Origin: Ectothiorhodospiraceae bacterium
GTDB taxonomy: Bacteria; Pseudomonadota; Gammaproteobacteria; Nitrococcales; AK92
Direction: 5' to 3'
Assembly: GCA_029263635.1 (NCBI GenBank)
Contig: JAJUFY010000047.1
Span: 1 to 11,198 of the forward strand
Length of the DNA: 11,198 nt
In this document: piece after piece, positions 5,836 through 11,198 of the stretch
Layout: the number at the start of each line of letters is the position of its first letter
How positions within the stretch are numbered: position 1 is the first letter of the stretch
Made by a program: the position numbers and the translations under genes
The notes under the pieces: generated by a model
Seen by the model: only the letters and a program-made list of their open reading frames with translations
Database searches by the model: none
Told to the model about the DNA's origin: nothing

Positions 5836-6987
5836 TCAAGAGGCGACCTGCGGTCTCGGATATAGAGCATGGGTCAGTGTGACCAGCGATAGCAACAGCA
5901 GCATCGCCACTCCATTGTGCGCCACGGCGACCGGCAGCGGCAGGCTGAGCAGGACGTTGGCGACTCCGAGCGCGAACTGCAGGACGACCAGCGCGCCGGC
6001 CGCCACTGCGATCCCGCGCGCCGCCGGGTTGCGGCTGCGCAGGCCGATCGCCGCGGCCAGCCCCAGCACCAGCACCAGAGTGACCAGGGCGCCGATCCGA
6101 TGGGTGAGCTGGATGGCCACCCGCGCGGGGTTGTCGAGTACCCCGAACTCGTAGTCGATTCCGAGCCCGCGCCAGAGCACGAAGGCTTCGCCGAAGTCGG
6201 CCTCCGGCCACCAGGCGCCGTGGCAGGTGGGGAAATCGGTGCAGGCGAGCGCCGCATAGTTGGTGCTGGTCCAGCCGCCCAGCGCGATCTGCCCTATCAC
6301 CACGGCCAGGACCAGCACCGTCAGCAGCCGTTCCGGGCGGGTCCCGGGTGCTGACGGATGCTCCAGCCAGCGGCCCTGTCGCAACGTCAGCCACCAGAGC
6401 AGCGCTACCGTCGCCAGGCCGCCCAGCAGGTGGCCGGTCACGATGATGGGCTTGACCAGCAGCGTCACCGTCCATTTGCCGAGCAGCGCCTGGAAGATCA
6501 CCAGTCCCAGCAGCCCTGCCGTGGCCCGTGCCCGCCAGCTGTCTTGCCAGAAGGCGGCGCCCAGCAGCGGCAAGCCGATGGCGGCCAAGGACAGTATCGC
6601 GGCCAGCGGGATCAGGCCGCCGACATAGGCGAAGATTCCCGCTGCCGCGGCAAGCGACGCGCCGATCAGCAGATTGCGGCGTGCCGGCCAGCGCCAGCTC
6701 GCCGCCAGTGCCAGCGTCAGCACCAGCACCCCCAGCGACGCGGCGAAGAAGCGGTGCACCTGTTCCTTCCAGGCCTTGTCGGTTTCCACCGGCCGCTGCG
6801 GAAACGCTTCGTTGGCGGCCGCGATGGCCGCCTCGTCCGAGGGCCAGGTGAGCCGGCCATAGCAGACCGGCCAGTCAGGGCAGCCCAGGCCGGCGTCGTT
6901 GAGGCGCACGTAGGCGCCCAGGACGACCACGCCGGCGCCGAGCAAGGTAGCCAGCAAGGCGATGCGCAGGAACCATCTGTTGCTCAT
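5836..6987 (-). CDS. ctaA: Heme A synthase, COX15/CtaA family
   Basis: This 383-aa polytopic membrane protein oxidises the C8 methyl of heme O to the formyl group of heme A. The four heme-ligating histidines of the family are visible at 78 (EQVHRFFA), 186 (VTGHLLGG), 296 (LTHRIGA) and 357 (VAHNGVA). Two extracytoplasmic cysteine pairs are present: Cys36/Cys42 (GCPDWPVC) and Cys249/Cys255 (ACTDFPTC). A hydrophobic stretch at about 105-147 lies between the second helix and the LLGKWTVTLL block. It looks like two additional helices compared with the usual eight-helix plan. The start at 6987 has a weak GAGAAG ribosome site. It lies 15 bases downstream of the Sco-like gene and 39 bases upstream of ctaB, consistent with one operon. 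Confidence 0.95.
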   Translation of the reverse strand: MSNRWFLRIALLATLLGAGVVVLGAYVRLNDAGLGCPDWPVCYGRLTWPSDEAAIAAANEAFPQRPVETDKAWKEQVHRFFAASLGVLVLTLALAASWRWPARRNLLIGASLAAAAGIFAYVGGLIPLAAILSLAAIGLPLLGAAFWQDSWRARATAGLLGLVIFQALLGKWTVTLLVKPIIVTGHLLGGLATVALLWWLTLRQGRWLEHPSAPGTRPERLLTVLVLAVVIGQIALGGWTSTNYAALACTDFPTCHGAWWPEADFGEAFVLWRGLGIDYEFGVLDNPARVAIQLTHRIGALVTLVLVLGLAAAIGLRSRNPAARGIAVAAGALVVLQFALGVANVLLSLPLPVAVAHNGVAMLLLLSLVTLTHALYPRPQVAS

Positions 6988-7002
6988 TGTTACTTCTCTC
7001 GA

Positions 7003-7614
7003 TCATTCCACCCGCATGCTGCGCTCCACGTCCTCCTTGGACAGGCGCAACAGACGACGCAGATCCTTGAGCAGCCCCTCGGCGTCGAGCGGCGGCGGGT
7101 AACGCATCATCCGATACCCGTACGGATCGACCAGATGCACGGCCGACGGGGTGGCAGCGCCCCCGGGATCGGCATCCGTCAGATCGGCTGCGACCGGGCG
7201 CGGCAAGCGCAGCAGCGCCGGCCCTTCCGGTGGCAGTGCCGGCGCGGTCGCGGACTCCGGCAGCACCAGCAGCAGCTGCACCCGGTCGGCGTCCTTGTTG
7301 AGGGCGATGTGGGCCCGGCTCATGCGATCCAGCGTGAGCAGGCAGGCATCATCGCAGGGCCCGTCCAGGACCAGCAGCATGCTCCAGCGGCCGAGAAATC
7401 GCTCCTCGCCGGCAGCGGTTCCGGATTCGTTGCGCAGCGGCAGGGCCGAGACAGGCGCAGGCGGCTGGACCAGCTGGCCGTGGTTGGTGGTCCCGCCCGG
7501 CCGCCAGCCGCTCAGGATCAGCAGCCAGGCAAGCAGGGCCGGCGTGAAAAACAGCAGGAAGATCAGTATCAGCCGGCGGCGATTGCGCCAGGCCAGGTCA
7601 CGGTCATCGGTCAC
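7003..7614 (-). CDS. Membrane-anchored Sco-like protein of the oxidase cluster (PA0111-like)
   Basis: This 203-aa protein has one N-terminal membrane segment (about residues 14-34, after an Arg-rich cytoplasmic tail) and a periplasmic domain. WSMLLVLDGPCDDACLLTLDRM carries a CxxxC pair at Cys87 and Cys91, in a strand-loop-helix setting like the copper site of Sco/SenC proteins. A later SAVHLVDPYGYRMMRYPPP segment resembles the Sco strand, where a histidine completes the copper site. A copper or disulfide role in CuA or CuB assembly is therefore inferred, not shown. The start is GTG at 7614, supported by GGAGAA about 8 nt upstream; it overlaps the SURF1 stop by 11 bases, which implies translational coupling. 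From memory, Pseudomonas carries a similar unnamed protein between SURF1 and ctaA. It may be a degenerate or specialised Sco paralogue. Confidence 0.8.
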   Translation of the reverse strand: MTDDRDLAWRNRRRLILIFLLFFTPALLAWLLILSGWRPGGTTNHGQLVQPPAPVSALPLRNESGTAAGEERFLGRWSMLLVLDGPCDDACLLTLDRMSRAHIALNKDADRVQLLLVLPESATAPALPPEGPALLRLPRPVAADLTDADPGGAATPSAVHLVDPYGYRMMRYPPPLDAEGLLKDLRRLLRLSKEDVERSMRVE

Positions 7615-8356
7615 GGGACAGGTTCTCCATGCGCCTGGTATTCACCACCAGGTAAATCACGACAAGGGCGATGGCGAGGCCAAACCACTGCACGGCATAG
7701 CCGAGATGCGTGGCCGGGCCCATTTCCGGTGTCGGCTGCCAGTCCCGCCGGTAGCCGTGCGGCTGGTCGGCGTCCAGCCGGATCACGTAGGGCAGCAACG
7801 GATAGGGCAGCCGCTGTTCCAGCTGCGCGAAGTCCAGGTATTGCAGCCGCAATGGCCATCGGCGGTCGGCTTCCGCCGCCGCCTCGCCCAGCCGGAGGCC
7901 CGCGCTCGGTCCCTGGTCGGCGATGCCGCGTACGGTCAGGGCCCCCGCATCCAGGTCGATCGCGGGCAGCTGCGTCCGATCCAGCGGCGCCGGCACCCAG
8001 CCGCGGTCGACCAGCACCGCAACGCCAGTGCCATCAAGGCGAAGGGGTGTCAGCACCAGATAACCCACCTGCCGGTCGCGCACCTGGTTGTCCAGCAGCA
8101 GCTGGTGATCCGGGTCGTAGCTGCCGCGGGCGATCACGCGCCTGAAAGCCACCGCCTGGTAATCGGTGGCGGCGGCATCCAGTTCGATGGGTTCCTGCTC
8201 CAGGCCCGCCTGCAGCTGCTCCAGCCAGGCCCTCTTCTGCCCTGCCCGGTCCAGCTGCCAGAACCCCAGCCCCAGCAACAGCGGCAACAGCAGCAGCACG
8301 GCCAGCGTCGGCCAAAACCCCGGGCGGAAGCGGTAAACACCTATGCGCATGAGCAT
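7604..8356 (-). CDS. SURF1-family oxidase assembly protein
   Basis: This 250-aa protein matches SURF1/Shy1, an assembly factor that binds heme A and helps insert it into oxidase subunit I. Two membrane helices bracket a periplasmic domain: about residues 14-34 and 217-240. Family motifs include LGFWQLDRAGQK at the end of helix one, YDPDHQLLLDNQ, GYLVLTPLRL and VLVDRGWVP in the domain. HLGYAVQWFGLA comes just before helix two. The start is ATG 8356 or ATG 8350; neither has a strong Shine-Dalgarno, so the exact N-terminus is open. It is the first gene of the minus-strand block SURF1 - Sco-like - ctaA - ctaB, and it is divergent from the DUF2909 gene across 84 bases. Confidence 0.94.
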   Translation of the reverse strand: MLMRIGVYRFRPGFWPTLAVLLLLPLLLGLGFWQLDRAGQKRAWLEQLQAGLEQEPIELDAAATDYQAVAFRRVIARGSYDPDHQLLLDNQVRDRQVGYLVLTPLRLDGTGVAVLVDRGWVPAPLDRTQLPAIDLDAGALTVRGIADQGPSAGLRLGEAAAEADRRWPLRLQYLDFAQLEQRLPYPLLPYVIRLDADQPHGYRRDWQPTPEMGPATHLGYAVQWFGLAIALVVIYLVVNTRRMENLSRDR

Positions 8357-8403
8357 GAACCTGTGTTCGCCGAGCGGCGCGCGCCTTATGCCGACGCGTC
8401 CCG

Positions 8404-8409
8404 TATACT
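8404..8409 (+). promoter_or_regulatory. Possible -10 box of the DUF2909 gene
   Basis: TATACT lies 31 nt upstream of the DUF2909 start codon and matches five of six positions of the sigma70 -10 consensus. No clear -35 is present. The embedded palindrome GTATAC (8403-8408) also gives TATACG on the minus strand, so it might serve the divergent SURF1 gene as well. Evidence is limited to the hexamer and its position. Confidence 0.4.
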
Positions 8410-8440
8410 GACGACCCGAGCATCCCTCTTGGAGTTTCGG

Positions 8441-8653
8441 ATGACGCTATTGGCCAAGAGCCTGATCATCGCCACTCTGCTCGCCATCCTCGCGAGCCTG
8501 AGTGCGGGGCTGGTATTTCTGCTGCGGGACCACAGCCGATCAAAGCGCACCGTCTGGGCGCTGACCGTGCGCATCACGCTGTCGGTAATCTTGTTCTTGG
8601 CGTTGCTGGTTGGAATGGCGACCGGCGTCATCACGCCGCATGCAGCCTTCTGA
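8441..8653 (+). CDS. DUF2909 twin-helix membrane protein
   Basis: This 70-aa protein consists of two membrane helices, about residues 6-28 and 39-62, joined by a short basic loop (RDHSRSKR). This layout and its place between coxC and SURF1 match the DUF2909 family, known as a small conserved protein next to oxidase genes in Pseudomonas and relatives. No function is established. A role in oxidase assembly or stability is suggested only by location. The start at 8441 has GGAG 6 nt upstream. It is the only plus-strand gene in the oxidase region, divergent from SURF1 and convergent with coxC. Its own promoter candidate lies just upstream. Confidence 0.85.
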   Translation: MTLLAKSLIIATLLAILASLSAGLVFLLRDHSRSKRTVWALTVRITLSVILFLALLVGMATGVITPHAAF

Positions 8654-8657
8654 AGCC

Positions 8658-8681
8658 GGGGCGGCCCTGGCGAGCCGCCCC
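8658..8681. terminator. GC hairpin between the DUF2909 gene and coxC
   Basis: GGGGCGGC (8658-8665) and GCCGCCCC (8674-8681) form a perfect 8-bp stem with an 8-nt loop in the 39-base gap between two convergent stop codons. No T-run follows on either strand, so it is a candidate bidirectional transcript end without the full intrinsic signature. Confidence 0.45.
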
Positions 8682-8692
8682 GCGTGCGTCCC

Positions 8693-9550
8693 TTAGAGGA
8701 CGTATACGAAGATATACAGTCCCAGCCAGACCACGTCCACGAAGTGCCAGTACCAGGCAGCCGCCTCGAACCCGAAGTGGCTGTCGGGCGTGAAGTGCCC
8801 ACGCATGCAGCGCAGCGTGATCACCAGCAGCGTGACGGCGCCGATCGCCACGTGCACGCCGTGGAAGCCGGTCAGCATGAAGAAGGTCGAGCCGTAGATG
8901 CCGGTATCCAGCCGCAGGTTCAGGTGCTGGTAGGCCTCGACGTACTCGTAAGCCTGCAGGAACAGGAAGGTGGCGCCGAGCAGCACTGTCGCCCACATGA
9001 ACACCACCAGCTTGAGGCGCTCATTCGCCTTGAGGGCGTGGTGGGCGATGGTGAGGGTGACACCCGAGGTCAGCAGGATCAGCGTATTGATGGTCGGCAG
9101 CGGCCAGGCCCCCATCGGCTCCCACTCGAGGTCGGTGAAGCCGGGTCCGGCGGTCGGCCAGTTCAGGGTCACCGAATCCCACAGCAGCCTGCTGGTGTTT
9201 GCGTCGTCACCGCCCAGCCAGGGCACCGACAGCACCCGGGCGTAGAACAGGGCGCCGAAGAAGGCGCTGAAGAACATCACCTCGGAGAAGATGAACCACA
9301 TCATTCCCCAGCGGAAGGAGCGATCGACCTGGGTGTTATAGAAACCGGTGACGCTCTCCCGGATCACGGTGCCGAACCAGCCGAAGAACATGAAGGCCAT
9401 GATGGCCGCGCCCACCAGCAGCGGCCAGATACTCCAGTCACCGTTAAAGTAGTTTGCGGCACCGACCACGGAGGTGGTAAGCCCAATGCAGCCGACGAAA
9501 GGCCAGTAGCTGCCGTGTGGTACGTAGTAGCCGCCTTGTGCCTGAGCCAT
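8693..9550 (-). CDS. coxC: Cytochrome c oxidase subunit III
   Basis: This 285-aa inner-membrane protein is subunit III of an aa3-type heme-copper oxidase, the subunit that stabilises the catalytic core and proton uptake. Seven helices are expected and visible. Diagnostic segments are WFIFSEVMFFSAFFGALFY with the buried Glu90, TIAHHALK, LQAYEYVEAY, TGFHGVHVAIG and the C-terminal WYWHFVDVVWLGLYIFVYVL. The loop with SRLLWDSVTLNWPTAGPGF is of the usual bacterial kind. The start at 9550 is preceded by GGGGAAAG. The gene is 36 bases downstream of ctaG in the same direction, and it ends the coxA-containing block, facing the DUF2909 gene. Confidence 0.97.
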   Translation of the reverse strand: MAQAQGGYYVPHGSYWPFVGCIGLTTSVVGAANYFNGDWSIWPLLVGAAIMAFMFFGWFGTVIRESVTGFYNTQVDRSFRWGMMWFIFSEVMFFSAFFGALFYARVLSVPWLGGDDANTSRLLWDSVTLNWPTAGPGFTDLEWEPMGAWPLPTINTLILLTSGVTLTIAHHALKANERLKLVVFMWATVLLGATFLFLQAYEYVEAYQHLNLRLDTGIYGSTFFMLTGFHGVHVAIGAVTLLVITLRCMRGHFTPDSHFGFEAAAWYWHFVDVVWLGLYIFVYVL

Positions 9551-9586
9551 TCTGCTTTCCCCACTCGTTAAAGAGCAGCGTGTGTT

Positions 9587-10126
9587 CTAGTTAGCCTGCT
9601 GCCCGACGTCGAAAATGGTGTACGACAACGTGACCGTCTCTATCGCTTTCGGCAGCGCCGGGTCGATGAAGAAGGTCACGTTCATCTCGCGCCCCTCGCG
9701 CGGCGCGAATTCCTGCTGGGAGTAGCAGAAGCAGTCCGGCTTGGCGAAAAAGCGCGCCGCCCGGACCGGGGCGACGTTATAGCTCGCCTGCCCCAGCAAC
9801 TGCCTGTCCAGCAGGTTTTCAGCGTAATAGGACGTGGTGTACAGCTCGCCCGGATGCACCTGCATCTTGGCAACCGTCGGCCGGAATACCCAGCCGGCGT
9901 TGCTGTTCACCGTCGCCACGAACTCGACAGTGACCAGCCGCTCCGTATCGGCCTCCGACTCGCTGGCCGCCACCGCTGCCGGCTTGTCGGACAGCCGTCC
10001 GCCAAAGCCGGTGATGTCGCACAGCACCCGGTAGGCCGGCACCAGCGCGAAGCCGAAGCCGAACATCGCCACCGAGACCATGACGAGCTTGGCCAGCAAG
10101 CGCTTGTGACTACGTGTGCCAGTCAT
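9587..10126 (-). CDS. ctaG: CtaG/Cox11 copper chaperone for the CuB site
   Basis: This 179-aa protein has one N-terminal membrane helix (about residues 10-31) and a periplasmic immunoglobulin-like domain that delivers copper to the CuB site of subunit I. Family marks are VPAYRVLCDITGFGG, with the conserved Cys36 just after the helix, and NSNAGWVFRP. The copper motif reads CFCY (Cys132 and Cys134) before SQQEFAPREG, where the usual form is CFCF. VTLSYTIFDV closes the domain. The start at 10126 overlaps the stop of the upstream 39-aa ORF as ATGA, so the two are translationally coupled. The protein is somewhat shorter than average (about 180-200) but complete. Confidence 0.95.
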   Translation of the reverse strand: MTGTRSHKRLLAKLVMVSVAMFGFGFALVPAYRVLCDITGFGGRLSDKPAAVAASESEADTERLVTVEFVATVNSNAGWVFRPTVAKMQVHPGELYTTSYYAENLLDRQLLGQASYNVAPVRAARFFAKPDCFCYSQQEFAPREGREMNVTFFIDPALPKAIETVTLSYTIFDVGQQAN

Positions 10127-10242
10127 TGCATCTGCCTGACAAAAGTGCCGATGTAAACCGCGAGCACCAGCAGCACCAGCAGGATCACCGTCCAGCGGAC
10201 CCGGCGCCGCAGGCGCTCGCTATCGTCATCGTGTTTCGTCAT
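10123..10242 (-). CDS. Small single-helix oxidase assembly protein, 39 aa
   Basis: A short open frame between coxA and ctaG encodes 39 residues. The N-terminus is highly charged (MTKHDDDSERLRRRVRW). One hydrophobic helix follows at about residues 18-34, then the tail FVRQMQ. The start at 10242 has an AGGG ribosome site 2-5 nt upstream and lies 13 bases after the coxA stop. The TGA stop overlaps the ctaG start (ATGA). Position and coupling argue strongly that it is translated. Proteins of this size in the same place are annotated in other proteobacteria as cytochrome oxidase small assembly proteins; that match is by recall. The positive-inside rule puts the charged end in the cytoplasm. No mechanism is known. 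Confidence 0.82.
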   Translation of the reverse strand: MTKHDDDSERLRRRVRWTVILLVLLVLAVYIGTFVRQMQ

Positions 10243-10255
10243 CGCCCTGCTACGA

Positions 10256-11198
10256 TCAACGCGCCGGTGACTCGGCCTGGCCGATCGCCGGGGGCGTGCT
10301 GAAGCTGTGGTACGGCGGCGGCGAACTCAGCGTCCACTCCAGGCCGTCGGCACCGTCCCACACCTGATCGGTGGCACGCGCACCACCGCGGGCACACTTG
10401 ATGACCACCCACAGGAAGATCAGCTGCGCCAGCCCGAAACCGAACGCGCCGATCGTCGAGATCATGTTCCAGTTGGCGAACTGGAGCGCGTAGTCGGGGA
10501 TGCGGCGCGGCATGCCGGCGAGCCCGAGGAAGTGCTGCGGGAAGAACAGGATGTTGACGAAGATCACCGACAGCCAGAAATGCCACTTGCCGAGCTTCTC
10601 GTCGTACATGTAGCCGGTCCATTTCGGCAGCCAGTAGTAGGCGCCGGCGATGATGGAGAACACGGCACCGGTCACCAGCACGTAGTGGAAGTGGGCCACC
10701 ACGAAATAGGTGTCGTGGTACTGGAAGTCGGCCGGCACGATGGCGAGCATCAGCCCCGAGAAGCCGCCGACGGTGAACAGCACCACGAAGGCAATGGCGA
10801 ACAGCATCGGCGTCTCGAAGGTCAGCGAGCCGCGCCACATGGTGGCCACCCAGTTGAACACCTTCACCCCGGTCGGCACCGAGATCAGCATGGTGGCGTA
10901 CATGAAGAACAGCTCGCCCGCCAGCGGCATCCCGACCGTGAACATGTGATGCGCCCAGACGATGAACGACAGGAACGCGATCGAGGCGGTGGCGTACACC
11001 ATCGAGCTGTAGCCGAACAGCGGCTTGCGCGAGAAGGTCGGGATGATGGCCGACACGATCCCGAACGCCGGCAGGATCATGATGTAGACCTCGGGATGTC
11101 CGAAGAACCAGAAGATGTGCTGGTACATCACCGGGTCGCCGCCGCCGGCGGCGTTGAAGAACGAGGTCGCGAAGAACTTGTCGGTCAGCAGCATGGTG
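10256..11198 (-). CDS. coxA: Cytochrome c oxidase subunit I, C-terminal part
   Basis: This is the last 314 residues of the catalytic subunit of an aa3-type oxidase, running off the right edge. By comparison with the bovine numbering, roughly 205 residues are missing at the N-terminus. All active-site elements of this half are present. HPEVY holds the CuB histidine and the cross-linked tyrosine. WAHHMFTVG holds the other two CuB histidines, and VPTGVKVF holds the K-channel threonine and lysine. HDTYFVVAHFHYVL holds the heme a3 and heme a histidines. This places it in the type A group. The low-complexity tail (SSPPPYHSFSTPP) is usual. A stop at 10256 is followed 13 bases later by the small assembly ORF. 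Subunit II is expected beyond the window. Confidence 0.97.
   Translation of the reverse strand, partial: TMLLTDKFFATSFFNAAGGGDPVMYQHIFWFFGHPEVYIMILPAFGIVSAIIPTFSRKPLFGYSSMVYATASIAFLSFIVWAHHMFTVGMPLAGELFFMYATMLISVPTGVKVFNWVATMWRGSLTFETPMLFAIAFVVLFTVGGFSGLMLAIVPADFQYHDTYFVVAHFHYVLVTGAVFSIIAGAYYWLPKWTGYMYDEKLGKWHFWLSVIFVNILFFPQHFLGLAGMPRRIPDYALQFANWNMISTIGAFGFGLAQLIFLWVVIKCARGGARATDQVWDGADGLEWTLSSPPPYHSFSTPPAIGQAESPAR

Noticed and set aside
4733..6475. Long minus-strand open frame extending the PEBP gene upstream to about 790 codons
   Set aside because: It lies out of frame over ctaB and ctaA, which carry clear motifs, and the PEBP ATG at 4732 has a full Shine-Dalgarno.
6358..8145. Plus-strand open frame of about 595 codons opposite ctaA, the Sco-like gene and SURF1
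   Set aside because: It is an antisense shadow of GC-rich coding DNA: Gln/Arg/Pro-rich, no domain, no ribosome site of note.
7151..8440. Upstream extension of the DUF2909 frame to about 500 codons
   Set aside because: The extension is antisense to SURF1 and the Sco-like gene; ATG 8441 has a ribosome site and gives the family-sized protein.
1..11198. CRISPR array, insertion sequence, tRNA, defence or secondary-metabolite system
   Set aside because: No spaced direct repeats, transposase motifs, tRNA arms or defence-type domains were recognised; gene content is housekeeping and respiratory.

Overview
This window is GC-rich DNA from a gammaproteobacterium, most likely a member of or close to the Pseudomonadales. 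The clue is the gene order of the cytochrome c oxidase locus, coxA - small ORF - ctaG - coxC, opposing DUF2909 gene, SURF1 - Sco-like protein - ctaA - ctaB. From memory this is the order of the aa3 oxidase locus of Pseudomonas (PA0106-PA0113 in P. aeruginosa). The attribution is by recall, not by a search.

Left part (1-3132): the N-terminus of a ZapE/AFG1-like ATPase (minus strand, cut by the window edge) follows a 1-Cys peroxiredoxin of the Prx6/LsfA type (minus). Next is a short ORF6N-like protein that starts with TTG (minus), divergent from the membrane peptidase gene sohB (plus). A single-domain PilZ protein (plus) follows, convergent with a TusA-family sulfur carrier (minus). These are chromosomal housekeeping, stress and envelope genes with clear ribosome binding sites.

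Middle part (3133-4854): an OmpA-family lipoprotein with a glycine-zipper segment (plus) faces a YbhB/PEBP-family protein (minus). A 16-bp hairpin lies between them.

Right part (4855-11198): two minus-strand gene blocks build a heme-copper aa3-type terminal oxidase. The block at the right edge encodes subunit I (partial), a 39-aa single-helix protein, the CuB chaperone CtaG/Cox11 and subunit III. Subunit II would lie beyond the right edge. The second block encodes SURF1, a Sco-like membrane-anchored CxxxC protein, heme A synthase (CtaA) and heme O synthase (CtaB). CtaB farnesylates heme b to heme O, CtaA oxidises heme O to heme A, SURF1 helps place heme A in subunit I, and CtaG supplies copper to the CuB site. 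The Sco-like protein may serve copper or thiol chemistry. A 70-aa DUF2909 membrane protein sits between the two blocks on the opposite strand.

I found no mobile element, CRISPR array, RNA gene or phage cluster, and no convincing unknown multi-gene system. The points most worth a second look are the 39-aa ORF, the Sco-like protein with no classical senC gene after ctaB, the lone ORF6N domain, the apparent extra helix pair in CtaA, and several dyads in the intergenic gaps. No gene-free stretch exceeds 300 bases; the longest is 3133-3360.
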